Assembly (NCBI RefSeq): GCF_000168295.1
Contig: NZ_AAQJ02000001.1
Location: 1,502,412-1,566,411 of the forward strand
Length of the DNA: 64,000 nucleotides
DNA from: Rickettsiella grylli
Lineage (GTDB): Bacteria > Pseudomonadota > Gammaproteobacteria > Diplorickettsiales > Diplorickettsiaceae
Direction: 5' to 3'
Shown: in pieces, positions 9,983-22,439 of the stretch
How the letters are laid out: each line of letters starts with the position of its first letter
How positions within the stretch are numbered: the stretch's first letter is position 1
The notes under the pieces: model-generated
What the model was told of the DNA's origin: nothing
Databases searched by the model: none
The model's input: only the letters and a program-made list of their open reading frames with translations
Made by a program: the position numbers and the translations under genes

Positions 9983-11527
9983 ATGCAACAATTAACCACA
10001 TCTGAAATTAATGAAATAATCAAAGAACGTATTCAGAAATTTGATATTTCTACAGAAACGCGAACAGAAGGAACTATTGTCAGCCTGCGTGATGGGATTG
10101 TACGTATTTATGGCTTGAATGACGTAATGCTGGGCGAAATGATTGAGTTTTCATCTCAATGTTATGGACTTGCTTTAAATTTAGAGCGAGATTCTGTCGG
10201 CGCGGTTGTTTTAGGAGACTATGAAGGATTAAGTGAGGGTCAAACGGTTAAATGTACCGGGCGTATTTTGGAAGTTCCGGTCGGCGAAGCGTTGTTAGGT
10301 CGGGTTGTTAATGCTTTAGGGCATCCTATCGACGGTCGCGGAACTATTGAAACTGAAAAAAAATCGCCGATTGAACAAATTGCGCCCGGTGTTATTTGGC
10401 GTCAAAGTGTCTCGCAACCGCTGCAAACAGGAATATTGGCTATTGATAGTATGGTACCTATCGGTCGTGGTCAGCGCGAATTAATTATAGGCGATAGACA
10501 AACAGGAAAAACGGCCTTGGCCATTGATGCAATTATTAATCAAAAAGACACGGGCGTAAAATGTATTTATGTGGCGATAGGCCAAAAAGCGTCATCGATT
10601 GCTGCTGTCGTGCGTAAGTTAGAAGAACAAGATGCGTTAAAACATACGATTATTATCTCCGCCAACGCGGCTGATTCTGCCGCATTACAGTTTATTGCTC
10701 CTTATGCGGGATGTGCGATGGGAGAGTATTTTCGTGACCAAGGTGAAGATGCACTGATTATTTATGATGATTTAACAAAACAAGCGTGGGCTTATCGGCA
10801 AATATCATTATTATTGAGACGTCCACCAGGTAGAGAAGCTTATCCAGGAGACATTTTTTATTTACATTCACGTTTGCTTGAGCGCGCAGCGCGAGTTAAT
10901 GAAGCGTTTGTCGAAAAAGCGACGAATGGCCGTGTAAAGGGAAAAACAGGTTCGTTAACCGCTTTACCCATTATCGAAACGCAAGCGGGAGATGTTTCAG
11001 CTTTTGTTCCGACCAATGTTATTTCCATTACAGATGGTCAAATTTTTTTAGAAACTGATTTATTTAATTCGGGGATACGCCCTGCAATTAATGCCGGCTT
11101 ATCGGTCTCTCGAGTAGGTTCCGCGGCACAAACCAAAATTATAAAAAAATTAGGTGGAGGTGTTCGCTTAAGTTTAGCTCAATATCGCGAACTTGCTGCG
11201 TTCTCGCAGTTTATGTCTGATTTAGATGAAGTGACCCGTAAACAGCTTGAACGGGGGCAGCGTGTTACTGAAATTTTAAAACAAAAGCAATATTCGCCGT
11301 TAAGTGTTGCTGAAATGGCTGTGTTGTTGTTTGCTGTGGATAAAGGTTATTTAGATGATATTGAATTGACTAAAATAGTCGCTTTTTCTGAAGGGTTGTT
11401 AGCTTATATGCATTCAGAAGAAATGGCCTGCTTAGAACAAATTAATCAAAAAGACGATTATAATGAGACGATAGTGAACGCGTTAAATCGTGCTATTACT
11501 GCCTTTAAAACGACACAAACGTGGTGA
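9983..11527 (+). CDS. atpA: ATP synthase F1 subunit alpha
   Basis: The 514-residue protein is the non-catalytic nucleotide-binding subunit. It shows Walker A GDRQTGKT at 170-177, the segment [17 protein letters not shown] (Walker B) and the alpha signature with [18 protein letters not shown]. Length is normal. The next gene, atpG, starts 7 bases after the stop. Confidence 0.98.
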   Translation: MQQLTTSEINEIIKERIQKFDISTETRTEGTIVSLRDGIVRIYGLNDVMLGEMIEFSSQCYGLALNLERDSVGAVVLGDYEGLSEGQTVKCTGRILEVPVGEALLGRVVNALGHPIDGRGTIETEKKSPIEQIAPGVIWRQSVSQPLQTGILAIDSMVPIGRGQRELIIGDRQTGKTALAIDAIINQKDTGVKCIYVAIGQKASSIAAVVRKLEEQDALKHTIIISANAADSAALQFIAPYAGCAMGEYFRDQGEDALIIYDDLTKQAWAYRQISLLLRRPPGREAYPGDIFYLHSRLLERAARVNEAFVEKATNGRVKGKTGSLTALPIIETQAGDVSAFVPTNVISITDGQIFLETDLFNSGIRPAINAGLSVSRVGSAAQTKIIKKLGGGVRLSLAQYRELAAFSQFMSDLDEVTRKQLERGQRVTEILKQKQYSPLSVAEMAVLLFAVDKGYLDDIELTKIVAFSEGLLAYMHSEEMACLEQINQKDDYNETIVNALNRAITAFKTTQTW

Positions 11528-11534
11528 TCAACTG

Positions 11535-12395
11535 ATGAGTTTTGCGCAAGAAATACGTGGTAAAATCTCGAGCATTAAAGGGACTCAGAAAATAACCCGA
11601 GCCATGGAGATGGTCGCTGCGAGTAAAATGAGAAAGGCACAGGATCGTATGACGCTTTCCCGGCCCTATGCGCATAAAATGCTTGATTTAGTCAATCATG
11701 TTGCAAGTAGTCATGCCGAATATAAACATCCCTATTTACAAATGAGGGAGTTAAAACGGTCTGGCTTTCTTATCATTACAACCGATAAAGGCTTGTGCGG
11801 TGGATTGAATACCAACTTACTGAAGTTAGTTTTACAAGAGTTTCGAATATGTCAATCTAAAGGGATGGATGTCGATTTGGCGATTATCGGCGGAAAAGGA
11901 GAAGCGTTTTTTAAACGTGTCGGTGGTCATATTGTTGCACAGGCCAGTCATTTGGGGGATACACCACAATTACACGATTTAATTGGTGTTATTAAAGTTT
12001 TATTGGATGCATATAAACAAAATAAATTAGATAGCGTAACTATTTTTTATAATGAATTTATTAATACGATGACGCAAAAAGCACAGAAGCTATCCTTATT
12101 ACCTATTTTACCTTCTGAAAAATCAGAAATTAATTATCGTTGGGACTATCTTTATGAGCCGGATGCGAAGCCCTTATTGGAATTAGTCCTGACACGTTAT
12201 ATTGAATCACAAGTCTATCAAAGCGTAGTAGAAAATACTGCGTGCGAGCAAGCGGCCAGGATGGTCGCGATGAAAAGCGCGACAGATAATGCCGGTGAAT
12301 TAATAAATGATTTACAGTTAGCTTATAATAAAGCGCGTCAGGCTGCTATTACCAAAGAATTAGCTGAAATAGTGGCGGGTGCTGAAGCTGTTTAG
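11535..12395 (+). CDS. atpG: ATP synthase F1 subunit gamma
   Basis: The start is taken at ATG 11535, giving [20 protein letters not shown], the conserved gamma N-terminus; an open frame extends upstream into atpA but would add an atypical tail. The 286-residue protein has long N- and C-terminal helices that form the rotor shaft, and a C-terminal [17 protein letters not shown] signature. Gamma couples c-ring rotation to the catalytic sites in beta. Confidence 0.96.
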   Translation: MSFAQEIRGKISSIKGTQKITRAMEMVAASKMRKAQDRMTLSRPYAHKMLDLVNHVASSHAEYKHPYLQMRELKRSGFLIITTDKGLCGGLNTNLLKLVLQEFRICQSKGMDVDLAIIGGKGEAFFKRVGGHIVAQASHLGDTPQLHDLIGVIKVLLDAYKQNKLDSVTIFYNEFINTMTQKAQKLSLLPILPSEKSEINYRWDYLYEPDAKPLLELVLTRYIESQVYQSVVENTACEQAARMVAMKSATDNAGELINDLQLAYNKARQAAITKELAEIVAGAEAV

Positions 12396-12414
12396 ATAAA
12401 TTTTATATGAATAA

Positions 12415-13824
<1,410 letters not shown>

Positions 13825-13839
13825 ATTTATGAGAATGTC

Positions 13840-14271
13840 ATGATGAAAACAATGCAGATTGAGATTGTTAGCGCTGAAGTCGAGATTTTTTCAGGTGAAG
13901 CAACGCACATCATCGCGGTGGGTTTATTAGGCGAGCTTGGTATTTATCCGGGTCACACCCAATTATTAACCGCGTTAAAGCCGGGTTCTGTGCGCATTGT
14001 AAAACCGGAAGGAGAGGATGAAATACTGTACATTTCGGGTGGTATTTTAGAAGTTCAACCACAAATGGTTAGCATATTGGCTGACACGGCTATACGGGCA
14101 GCAGATTTAGATGAGTTGGCCGTATTAGAAGCAAAAGAACATGCAGAAAAAATATTAAATGACAAACAATCGGATATTGATTACGCAAAAGCGACAGCAG
14201 AATTAGCGCAAGCAGTTGCCCAATTACAGGTTATTTCTAAATTAAAGAAAAAATTAGGCAGTAGAATTTAA
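13840..14271 (+). CDS. atpC: ATP synthase F1 subunit epsilon
   Basis: The 143-residue protein has the epsilon beta-sandwich with the conserved [19 protein letters not shown] and then two C-terminal helices (about 95-140) that can inhibit the enzyme by inserting into F1. It closes the operon. A second ATG one codon in is equally possible. The 104 bases before glmU have only a weak potential hairpin, so readthrough into glmU is possible. Confidence 0.95.
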   Translation: MMKTMQIEIVSAEVEIFSGEATHIIAVGLLGELGIYPGHTQLLTALKPGSVRIVKPEGEDEILYISGGILEVQPQMVSILADTAIRAADLDELAVLEAKEHAEKILNDKQSDIDYAKATAELAQAVAQLQVISKLKKKLGSRI

Positions 14272-14375
14272 TTCTGTTAAAAATTATAGAAGGAAATTTT
14301 TATTTTTTACAGTAATTAAGATTAAATAGATAATCCGGCAAAGTAATGGTTTTAAAATAGGCTTGATTTGAAAAC

Positions 14376-15746
14376 ATGAAATTAGATGTCATTATTTTAG
14401 CAGCAGGCCATGGAAAGCGTATGCATTCTACTTTGCCCAAAGTATTACATAAATTAGCCGATAAACCGTTATTGCAGTATATTGTTGAGACCGTTAAAGG
14501 TTTGAATCCTAATAATATCTATGTGGTTTATGGAAACGGTGGAAACCAAGTTCTTGATTGTTTAGGTCATTTAGCGGTTCATTGGGTTAAGCAAACGGAA
14601 TTATTAGGCACCGGTCATGCGGTTGCTCAAGCACTTCTAGAAATTAAACAAGATGAAAGTCAACTATTAATATTATTAGGTGATACGCCTTTAGTCAGTT
14701 TAAAAACATTACAAAAATTACTGCATACAACCAACACGCATCAAATGGGTTTAATTACGTTAACAACGACACACCCTTTTGGTTTAGGACGTATTTTACG
14801 TGATCAGTACGGAAAAGTCATTCAAATTGTTGAAGAAAAAGAAGCGACTCCAGAGCAAAAAAAGATAAAAGAAGTAAATAGTGGAATTTTTTACGTCCCT
14901 GTAAAATTATTAAGGCGTTGGTTACCTAAAATAAAAAAAATGAATGCCCAAGGCGAATACTATTTAACGGATATTATTACAATGGCTGTAGAGGAGAAGA
15001 TAGAAATAGTAACGCTACCGCTCACTATTGATGGTGAAATGCAAGGGGTCAATGATCGGGTACAATTAGCAAAACTCGAACGTTTTTTTCAACAATCTGC
15101 TGCTGAAAAACTGATGTTATCCGGTGTGACAATACGCGACCCCAACCGATTTGATCTTCGTGGAAAATTAGTTGCTGAAAAGGATGTCATCATTGACATC
15201 GACGTTATTTTAGAAGGAAAAAATACAATAGGCGCGAATAGTTTTATTGGTCCACATACCATTTTGAAAAATGTCAAAATTGGGAAAAATGTTGAGATTA
15301 AACCTTATTCATTCATTGAAGATGCCGTGATTGGTGATAACTGCATTATTGGGCCTTACGCCCGTATTCGCCCTGGAACAGAACTTAAAAAGAATGTTCA
15401 TATAGGGAATTTTGTTGAAGTTAAAGAAAGTCAGATAGAACGAGAAACTAAAATTAATCATTTAAGTTACATCGGTGATGCGAATATAGGCAAAAATGTC
15501 AATATTGGCGCAGGGACTATTACCTGTAATTATGATGGAGCCGTGAAGCATCAAACACAAATAGAAGATGATGTGTTTATTGGCTCTAATACGGCCTTAG
15601 TTGCACCGATTCGCATACGAAAAGGCGCAACAATAGGGGCTGGATCGACCTTAAATAAAGATATTCCTGCGGGAAAATTAACGTTAAATAGAGCTGAGAT
15701 AAAAACCGTTTCAAACTGGAAACGCCCGCGAAAAAAAAGAAGCTAA
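14376..15746 (+). CDS. glmU: Bifunctional GlcNAc-1-phosphate uridyltransferase / glucosamine-1-phosphate acetyltransferase GlmU
   Basis: The 456-residue protein starts with the pyrophosphorylase motif LAAGHGKRM (8-16) and LHKLADKPLL. Its C-terminal half is a left-handed beta-helix of hexapeptide repeats (VIIDIDVILEG, NTIGANSFIG and many others) ending in the acetyltransferase GAGTITCNYDG region. It makes UDP-GlcNAc, the precursor of peptidoglycan and lipid A. The atpC-glmU adjacency is common in gammaproteobacteria. Both domains look complete. Confidence 0.97.
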   Translation: MKLDVIILAAGHGKRMHSTLPKVLHKLADKPLLQYIVETVKGLNPNNIYVVYGNGGNQVLDCLGHLAVHWVKQTELLGTGHAVAQALLEIKQDESQLLILLGDTPLVSLKTLQKLLHTTNTHQMGLITLTTTHPFGLGRILRDQYGKVIQIVEEKEATPEQKKIKEVNSGIFYVPVKLLRRWLPKIKKMNAQGEYYLTDIITMAVEEKIEIVTLPLTIDGEMQGVNDRVQLAKLERFFQQSAAEKLMLSGVTIRDPNRFDLRGKLVAEKDVIIDIDVILEGKNTIGANSFIGPHTILKNVKIGKNVEIKPYSFIEDAVIGDNCIIGPYARIRPGTELKKNVHIGNFVEVKESQIERETKINHLSYIGDANIGKNVNIGAGTITCNYDGAVKHQTQIEDDVFIGSNTALVAPIRIRKGATIGAGSTLNKDIPAGKLTLNRAEIKTVSNWKRPRKKRS

Positions 15747-15788
15747 ATCATTAGAAACGTGCCTATTTTAGTGGTTTTTGGGGTGCAC

Positions 15789-16244
15789 TTAGATTTTATT
15801 GGAACGGATAATATCCCACCAATTTTCTTTTAAATAGTTAATAAGTACCGCATCGTCTTCACCAACAAAATTTTTTTTGATATTAACTAATAAGACGTGC
15901 GTAACCTGTTTATCGAGATGGTTCAGTAAAATACCACCCGCATGAGGGGCAGCGCATAAAATAAGCTGAGTGTATTGATGGTTATCTAAGCTTTTTTTTA
16001 AAAAATGAGCAATGTTTTTAGTAAACTGATCAAGCTCTGCTTCGTGAGGGCTCGTTGGTGGTTCATAGGCGCCTTTTGCAGAATGCATGGTTTGATAATG
16101 ACCGGGTCTATCTGAAACTAAATCGCTTTCTTTTAGTTTAGCGCTCGGGTTTTCAAAATTTTTTAATAAACTTAATGTGTGATTTTTAGGTTCGTAAGAA
16201 TGAACATGACATAAACTACTATTTAAGCGAATCACCCAAATCAT
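15789..16244 (-). CDS. Host-attachment family protein (PF10116-like)
   Basis: The 151-residue protein resembles the 'protein required for attachment to host cells' family: an N-terminal strand MIWVIRLNSS, a central block VSDRPGHYQTMHSAKGAY followed by PHEAELDQFTKNIAHFL, and a segment LILCAAPHAGGILLNHLD. The fold is related to the C-terminal domain of eRF1-type proteins. The name comes from work in plant-associated bacteria and the molecular function is not established. There is no signal peptide. It is convergent with glmU, 42 bases apart. Confidence 0.7.
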   Translation of the reverse strand: MIWVIRLNSSLCHVHSYEPKNHTLSLLKNFENPSAKLKESDLVSDRPGHYQTMHSAKGAYEPPTSPHEAELDQFTKNIAHFLKKSLDNHQYTQLILCAAPHAGGILLNHLDKQVTHVLLVNIKKNFVGEDDAVLINYLKENWWDIIRSNKI

Positions 16245-16313
16245 TTAACTTCCCCTTAAGTCTGTTTTTAAGTATAGCAGGGGTTCATAGGCGATAGGCG
16301 TTTTTTGCTGATC

Positions 16314-17708
16314 TTAAGAGAATAAATCGGGTTTCTGCCAGCCACCCCATAAAACTTCTAGTTTTTGTCCAATCATAAGTGCTAAATTATCATGCCAGGG
16401 TTTAGCAACAATTTGCACACCTATTGGTAAACCCTCCTTAGAAGAACCACAACGTAGGGTTAAAACGGGCCAGCCTGTTAAATTGTAAAGGCTCAGATAA
16501 CTAAAATCATGGCCTTCAATAAAAGAACGACCAAGTAATTTTGCAGGCGTTGCAGCAACAGGGCAGAGTATGATGTCATAGGGAATAAAAAATTTTTCTA
16601 AAGAAATACGTAATTCATCAATACGTCGCAAGCGTCGATGTAATTCAGTAATAGAAAATTCGCATTGACGAGCAATGGCTAAAAATTCTTTTAAAAGCCT
16701 TGAAGGTTTATTAATACCCAAATTTTTAATTAGATTTTTTAATCCAAGTCCTCTATCGCCACCTAAAATAAATGTTTCTGTAATCAAGGTATACAGTTCG
16801 TTTAAATAAGGGGGACATTGATATTCGATGTCTTTTACTTCATTTTGTAAACCCTCTACGACTTGATTAATTGTTTGTAATGTGGCCTGACAAGGAGAGA
16901 CAATCCCATTATCTGAATAAAAAGCTACGCGTAAATTTTTGCAGTGGATGGGAGCTTTTGGAATAGAAATGGGCATGGCATCTGGATCAGTCGGGTCAGG
17001 TCCCGATAATAACGGTAATGTTAAAACAATATCCTCTACAAATCGTGCCATAGGACCAAACGTTATTAATGATCGCGATAAGCCGCTACCATCAGAGGGT
17101 ACGAATCCTGAACGAGGAATTAAGCCGCGCGTGGGTTTTAAACCGACGATACCGGTGTTATGAGCCGGTTGGCGAATGCTTCCTGCACCATCTGAACCAA
17201 GACCAATAACGGAGCCTCCCGCCGCAATAATCGCTGCTTCCCCGCCGCTACTTCCGCCCGGTGTACGGCTTAAATCATAAGGATTTAATGTCTTGCCATA
17301 ACGATCATTATCCGTTTCGTAGGCAATATTGAATTCCGGGACATTGCTTATACCTAAAACAATTCCACCGGCCGCTTTTAATCGAGCAACGGCAGTGGCA
17401 TCTTCTCGAGCGAATACAGAATATCCACAGCTTCCTTTACTGTTCGTAAATCCTTTGACTTTACAACAATCTTTAATCGTAATAGGGACACCATGTAAAG
17501 GACCGAGGGGTTGATTTTTAGATAATTTTTTATCCGCTAAACGCGCTTTTTCTAAAATTACTTCGGGATTTTCACATTGAATAAGTGCATTAAGTTTAGA
17601 ATTTACGTGTTGAATACGATCTAAGAAAGCGTGAATAACTTCAACACAAGAAATTTCTTTTTCTTTAATTAATGTAGTTAATGTTCTTGCAGATAAAAAG
17701 TAAAGCAT
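16314..17708 (-). CDS. Amidase signature family hydrolase (GatA-like)
   Basis: The 464-residue protein has the full amidase catalytic triad: Lys79 in PITIKD, cis-Ser153 in GGSSGG, and nucleophile Ser177 in GSDGAGSIRQPA. The 24-residue spacing between the two serines matches the family. Such enzymes hydrolyse amides or, as GatA, act with GatB/GatC in Gln-tRNA formation. No gatB or gatC is adjacent, so a stand-alone amidase is more likely, but a separately located gat set cannot be excluded. The substrate is unknown. Confidence 0.85.
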   Translation of the reverse strand: MLYFLSARTLTTLIKEKEISCVEVIHAFLDRIQHVNSKLNALIQCENPEVILEKARLADKKLSKNQPLGPLHGVPITIKDCCKVKGFTNSKGSCGYSVFAREDATAVARLKAAGGIVLGISNVPEFNIAYETDNDRYGKTLNPYDLSRTPGGSSGGEAAIIAAGGSVIGLGSDGAGSIRQPAHNTGIVGLKPTRGLIPRSGFVPSDGSGLSRSLITFGPMARFVEDIVLTLPLLSGPDPTDPDAMPISIPKAPIHCKNLRVAFYSDNGIVSPCQATLQTINQVVEGLQNEVKDIEYQCPPYLNELYTLITETFILGGDRGLGLKNLIKNLGINKPSRLLKEFLAIARQCEFSITELHRRLRRIDELRISLEKFFIPYDIILCPVAATPAKLLGRSFIEGHDFSYLSLYNLTGWPVLTLRCGSSKEGLPIGVQIVAKPWHDNLALMIGQKLEVLWGGWQKPDLFS

Positions 17709-18043
17709 TGACTCATGATTCTATATTATTTCTTATCACTCAAAAAATTCTATTTTTTAAAAATAAATAATGGAATAAGAACGTTTAATTATAAGTAGCC
17801 TAAAAGATTACTTGGTTTCTTGCAAGCTGTTTTCAGTGATATAAACAATTAAATGCAAGGCCTATTTTTTCTAACATAAGGTTACAAAAATTTTGGTGAT
17901 GTAAGAAATGGTTATTCAAAAAATTTAATTGTTTTTATAGTGTTTGATTTTAATAATGCTCATAGTCATCGCGTGTGTATTCCGGTATTATAGATTACTT
18001 AATTTATTTTATTGAAAACTCCATTATTGACTATTTAAAAGCT
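17709..18043. other. Divergent intergenic region between amidase and LysR genes
   Basis: About 335 AT-rich bases with no convincing gene. LysR regulators often bind such divergent regions, but I could not pick out a clear T-N11-A operator. An in-frame GTG at 17975 would extend the LysR protein by 23 atypical residues and is not favoured. Confidence 0.4.
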
Positions 18044-18919
18044 ATGCGTATTACTCTAAAACAACTTGAAGTTTTTGTCGCAATTGCTAAGACAGGGAAT
18101 GTTAGTCATGCTGCAAAAGAAATGTATTTGTCTCAATCAGCTTGTAGTATGGCACTTGCCGCACTAGAAGGACAATTAAAGGGTTATATATTTGATAGAC
18201 ACGGTAAACAATTATTTTTAAACGAGCGAGGAAGAGTGTTGTTACCCAAAGCAAGTAGCATTATATCGCAAATCTCAGAACTCAAAGATATGATGGCAAA
18301 CAATAAAAAAAAAGCGTTATCCGGTCAATTATTTATAGGAGCAAGTAAAACAATCGGTAATTATCTATTACCTAAACTTATTTCTGAACTAACCCAGTCG
18401 TATAAAAATATTCAAATCAATCTTAAAATAGCAACGACTAAAGCCATATTGTCAAAATTATTTGCTTTTAACATCGATATCGCTTTAATAGAAGCAAATT
18501 GTTTTTCAGATAAAGTTCATACCTATCCTTGGAAAAAAGACGAATTGGTTATTGTTGCTGCGCCTAAGTATCCGTTAAGTAAAAAAAAGAAATTAACATT
18601 GTCGGATGTTGTTAATGCACGTTGGTTATTAAGAAAACAAAATTCGAGTATTCGTGGAAAATTAGAAGAAAAAATGGGTGGAAAAATTCGTCCTTTTTTG
18701 GAATTGGATGATACCGAAGCCCTAAAACAAGCAACGCAAGCGGGCTTAGGAATAAGTTGTCTCTCCCGATTTGTTGTTGAAGATGCTTTAAAAAATAAAA
18801 GTTTAGTGGAATTAAAAATACCATTTCTAAACTTAAGTCGAGAGTTTCATATTTTGATACATAAAGAAAAGTATCAGTCTACAATAATTTCTGAATTTTT
18901 AAAAAAAGCAAATACCTAG
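18044..18919 (+). CDS. LysR-type transcriptional regulator (YeiE/CysB-like N-terminus)
   Basis: The start at ATG 18044 gives MRITLKQLEVFVAIAKTGNV, the standard LysR beginning. The winged helix-turn-helix spans about residues 3-60 with AAKEMYLSQSACSMALAALE as the recognition part. A ligand-binding domain follows (about 90-290). The DNA-binding region resembles YeiE more than CysB. The 291-residue length is typical. The effector and targets are unknown; the divergent amidase gene is the usual first suspect. Confidence 0.88.
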   Translation: MRITLKQLEVFVAIAKTGNVSHAAKEMYLSQSACSMALAALEGQLKGYIFDRHGKQLFLNERGRVLLPKASSIISQISELKDMMANNKKKALSGQLFIGASKTIGNYLLPKLISELTQSYKNIQINLKIATTKAILSKLFAFNIDIALIEANCFSDKVHTYPWKKDELVIVAAPKYPLSKKKKLTLSDVVNARWLLRKQNSSIRGKLEEKMGGKIRPFLELDDTEALKQATQAGLGISCLSRFVVEDALKNKSLVELKIPFLNLSREFHILIHKEKYQSTIISEFLKKANT

Positions 18920-19015
18920 ATTTTAGATAATAATTATTGATTATTTTTAAATAGCCTATTATCGTATCGGGTATATTATAGAGTATAAAGTAATGGGTGA
19001 AGCTTTTTTATTTCT

Positions 19016-19732
19016 ATGCAGTCTGTACTTATTTTAGGTGCTACTTCTTCCATCGCAAGAGCGTGTAGTGAGATTTTTGCGTCGAGACACTGCACGCTTT
19101 TTCTGGCGAGTCGAGATGTTGAGGAGCTAAAGCGCATTGCATCCGATCTTGAACTTCGGTTTAATAGCAATGTGCATTATTCTTTTTTTGACATTACGCA
19201 ACTTGATTCACATGCTTCTTTTTTTGAGAACGTCATTCATAAAATGGGTTTTATTGATGGAGTATTAATGGCTGTGGGGTTGATTGATCAATTAGATTAT
19301 CAGAAAGTCATTAACGCTAATTTTACAGGGCCGATTACTTTTCTTGAGTTATTTGCCGATTACCTCAATAGCAAGGAAGATGGTTTTATTATTGGGCTAA
19401 GTTCCGTTGCAGGAGATAGAGGACGCAAACCCAATTATACTTATGGTGCAAGCAAAGCAGGATTAACGGCTTATTTACAAGGATTACGTAATCGGTTGCA
19501 TCTTTCTAAAATAAAAGTATTAACGGTTAAATTAGGGTTAATTGATACTAAAATGGTTTTTGGTGGAAAATATCCGCTGAGGTTAGCGGCAAATCCGAAA
19601 AAAACAGCCGTTAAAATTATAAATGCATTGGATAAAAATAAAGAAAGTGTGTATATCCCCACAGTGTGGAGATTTATTATGTTCTTTATTCAGTGTATAC
19701 CGGAAAAAATTTTTAAACGGTTTAATTTATAA
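19016..19732 (+). CDS. Short-chain dehydrogenase/reductase
   Basis: The 238-residue protein has the nucleotide motif GATSSIA at 8-14 (variant of GxxxGxG) and the catalytic set Ser130, Tyr143 and Lys147 (YGASK). A C-terminal hydrophobic segment (FIMFFIQCIPEKIF) may associate with membrane. The pattern resembles DprE2-like keto-sugar reductases and other membrane-linked SDRs. The substrate is not predictable from sequence. It follows the LysR gene on the same strand by about 100 bases. Confidence 0.85.
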   Translation: MQSVLILGATSSIARACSEIFASRHCTLFLASRDVEELKRIASDLELRFNSNVHYSFFDITQLDSHASFFENVIHKMGFIDGVLMAVGLIDQLDYQKVINANFTGPITFLELFADYLNSKEDGFIIGLSSVAGDRGRKPNYTYGASKAGLTAYLQGLRNRLHLSKIKVLTVKLGLIDTKMVFGGKYPLRLAANPKKTAVKIINALDKNKESVYIPTVWRFIMFFIQCIPEKIFKRFNL

Positions 19733-19787
19733 GAATGAAGGTCCTTAATGCTCACGCTTTTTAAAAATTACTGTTTATTAGAAATGT

Positions 19788-22340
19788 TTAATAACCGGCG
19801 AGTTTATCAAAATTCAAATAGCGGTAAATGTTTTTGTGCATCGTATCAATAAATTTCATTTTTTCTTTATATTCATCGACGTTCGGAATATAGCCTAAAA
19901 TTGCGGTTATTGCAGATAATTCCGCTGAAGCTAAATAGACATTAGCCTCTTTTCCCATACGATTTGGGAAATTTCGAGTGGAGGTAGAAACGACAGTTGC
20001 GCCATTATGTACTCTGGCTTGGTTTCCCATACATAAAGAACAACCGGGCATTTCCGTTCGTGCGCCTACACGTCCATAGATAGCATAGTAGCCTTCCTGC
20101 ATTAATTGATGGGCATCCATTTTAGTGGGTGGTGCTATCCATAATACGGTCCGTAAAGGGTTATTAAGGGTTTTTAGTAAACTGCCTGCTGCGCGGTAAT
20201 GTCCGATATTGGTCATGCAGGAACCAATGAATACCTCGTCAACCTTTGTTTGTGAGACGGCAGATAATGGTTTGATATTGTCTGGATCATTGGGACACGC
20301 TAATAAAGGCTCTTTGATCTGATTGAGATCGATTTCAATGATTTCAGCATATTCAGTGTCGGGATCCGGCTCTAATAAAGTGGGATTTTTGAGCCACGCT
20401 TCCATTGCCTCAATTCGGCGGGTTAAGCTCCGAATATCCTGATAACCCTTTTTTATCATCCATTTAAGAAGAGCGATATTGGAATTTAAATATTCAATAA
20501 TCGGCTCTTTGCTTAAACGTACCGTACAACCATTTGCGGAACGTTCAGCAGATGCATCTGCCAATTCAAACGCTTGTTCAACTTTAAGATGAGGTAAACC
20601 TTCGATTTCTAATACTCTACCTGAAAAGATATTTTTTTTATTTTTACACTCCAGTGTCAGTAAGCCTCGCTGTAAAGCAATATAGGGGATTGAATTAACG
20701 AGATCACGGAGGGTAATCGTCGGTTGTATTTCACCAGTAAATCGGATTAATACGGACTCTGGCATTGTTATAGGCATTACCCCCATGGCTGCTGCAAAAG
20801 CAACCACACCGGAGCCACCTGGGAAGCTGATTCCGATAGGGAAACGGGTGTGTGAATCTCCTCCTGTGCCCACTGTATCCGGTAAAAGCATTCGGTTAAG
20901 CCAAGAATGGATTATCCCATCACCTGGGTTTAAAACAATCCCACCGCGAGAAGAAAAAAAATTAGGTAAATTATGTTGAGTTTCGATATCGACAGGTTTT
21001 GGATAAGCGGCGGTATGACAGAAGCTTTGCATGACAAGATCAGCTGAAAACCCAAGACAAGCCAATTCTTTAAGTTCATCTCTTGTCATCGGTCCAGTCG
21101 TATCTTGTGAACCGACCGTTGTCATTTTGGGTTCGCAATAGGTTCCGGGACTCACACCGGTTATTCCACACGCTTTGCCGACTATTTTCTGAGCCAACGT
21201 AAACCGTTGTTTATTTGGGCGCATTATTTCAGGTCGATTAAATGCGTTAGAAAGAGAATAAGAGAGCGTCGTTCGTACCTTATCCGTCAATGAACGACCA
21301 ATAATCAGAGAAATTCGACCGCCTGCACGTACGGCATCCATCAGTGTGAAATTCGGTGTGAAATGCACAACTTCTTTAGAGCGTTCATTTTCAATTCGTC
21401 CTTCGTAAGGATAGAGGTGGATAATGTCACCCATCTGAAGTTGACTGACATCAACTTCGATAGGAAATGCACCGGAATCTTCAGCAGTGGTTCGAAATAT
21501 AGGCGCAATTTTACTACCAAGAATAACTCCCCCACGATTTTTGTTAGGGATAAAAGGAATTGCATAACCAATATGCCATAAGAGAGAATTAATGGCGGAT
21601 TTGCGGGATGAACCGGTACCAACAACATCACCAACAAAGGCAATAGGATGCCCTTTTTGTTTTAATTCCTGGATAATTTCTAATGCATTGGGCATACGAT
21701 TACGTAACATCACTAAGCTATGTAAAGGGATGTCAGGACGACTCCATGCTTCAGTCGCCGGGGAAAGATCGTCCGTATTGATTTCACCGCCGACTTTAAA
21801 AATAGATAACGTCAACTTATTTGGAAGCGCTGGCTTAGAAAGAAACCATTCTGCATTGGCCCACGCGTCAACCACTTCTTGCGCATAACGATTGCCTTGT
21901 TTGGATTTTGTGATGACATCATGATAGGCATCAAATATTAATAAAGTATGCGCCAATTGCTCGGCTGATGTCTGTGCTAATTCATCCGATTTATTATCAA
22001 GTAATTCAATAAGAACAGGCACATTGTATCCACCTAACATGGTTCCGAGGAGTTTTGTCGCGAAAAGAGGCGTTATAAAAGGTGAATTGATTTCACCTTT
22101 TGCTAAAGCGGCAAGAAATCCGGCTTTTACATACGCTGCGGGGTCGACTCCTGGTCCGACTCGTTCAGCTAATAATTGGATTAAAAATTCTGCTTCTTGT
22201 GAAAAAACAGGATTTTTAATGAGTTCAATACAGGCAGTAACCTGCATTGCATCCAGAGGAAGCGGAGGGAGTCCTTGAAGCGCACGTTGCTGGCTATGGG
22301 CTCGATAAGTCGTTAAAAAATTGGAATGAGATGAAGACAC
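19788..22340 (-). CDS. acnB: Aconitate hydratase B
   Basis: The 850-residue protein has the AcnB domain order, with the swivel domain near the N-terminus (GDVVGTGSSRKSAINSLLWH) rather than at the end. The iron-sulphur cysteines are in VFIGSCMTNIGHYRAAG and EMPGCSLCMGNQ. It interconverts citrate and isocitrate in the TCA cycle. The start is a GTG with GAGGGA six bases upstream. Length is usual for AcnB. Confidence 0.97.
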   Translation of the reverse strand: MSSSHSNFLTTYRAHSQQRALQGLPPLPLDAMQVTACIELIKNPVFSQEAEFLIQLLAERVGPGVDPAAYVKAGFLAALAKGEINSPFITPLFATKLLGTMLGGYNVPVLIELLDNKSDELAQTSAEQLAHTLLIFDAYHDVITKSKQGNRYAQEVVDAWANAEWFLSKPALPNKLTLSIFKVGGEINTDDLSPATEAWSRPDIPLHSLVMLRNRMPNALEIIQELKQKGHPIAFVGDVVGTGSSRKSAINSLLWHIGYAIPFIPNKNRGGVILGSKIAPIFRTTAEDSGAFPIEVDVSQLQMGDIIHLYPYEGRIENERSKEVVHFTPNFTLMDAVRAGGRISLIIGRSLTDKVRTTLSYSLSNAFNRPEIMRPNKQRFTLAQKIVGKACGITGVSPGTYCEPKMTTVGSQDTTGPMTRDELKELACLGFSADLVMQSFCHTAAYPKPVDIETQHNLPNFFSSRGGIVLNPGDGIIHSWLNRMLLPDTVGTGGDSHTRFPIGISFPGGSGVVAFAAAMGVMPITMPESVLIRFTGEIQPTITLRDLVNSIPYIALQRGLLTLECKNKKNIFSGRVLEIEGLPHLKVEQAFELADASAERSANGCTVRLSKEPIIEYLNSNIALLKWMIKKGYQDIRSLTRRIEAMEAWLKNPTLLEPDPDTEYAEIIEIDLNQIKEPLLACPNDPDNIKPLSAVSQTKVDEVFIGSCMTNIGHYRAAGSLLKTLNNPLRTVLWIAPPTKMDAHQLMQEGYYAIYGRVGARTEMPGCSLCMGNQARVHNGATVVSTSTRNFPNRMGKEANVYLASAELSAITAILGYIPNVDEYKEKMKFIDTMHKNIYRYLNFDKLAGY

Positions 22341-22439
22341 AATGTCCCTCGTTTATTGTTTAATAATAGCGCTATTATACGCGTTTACCGTAAGATAAGT
22401 AAGTAATTGCACTTATTACGTCAGAAATAGAATCAACAA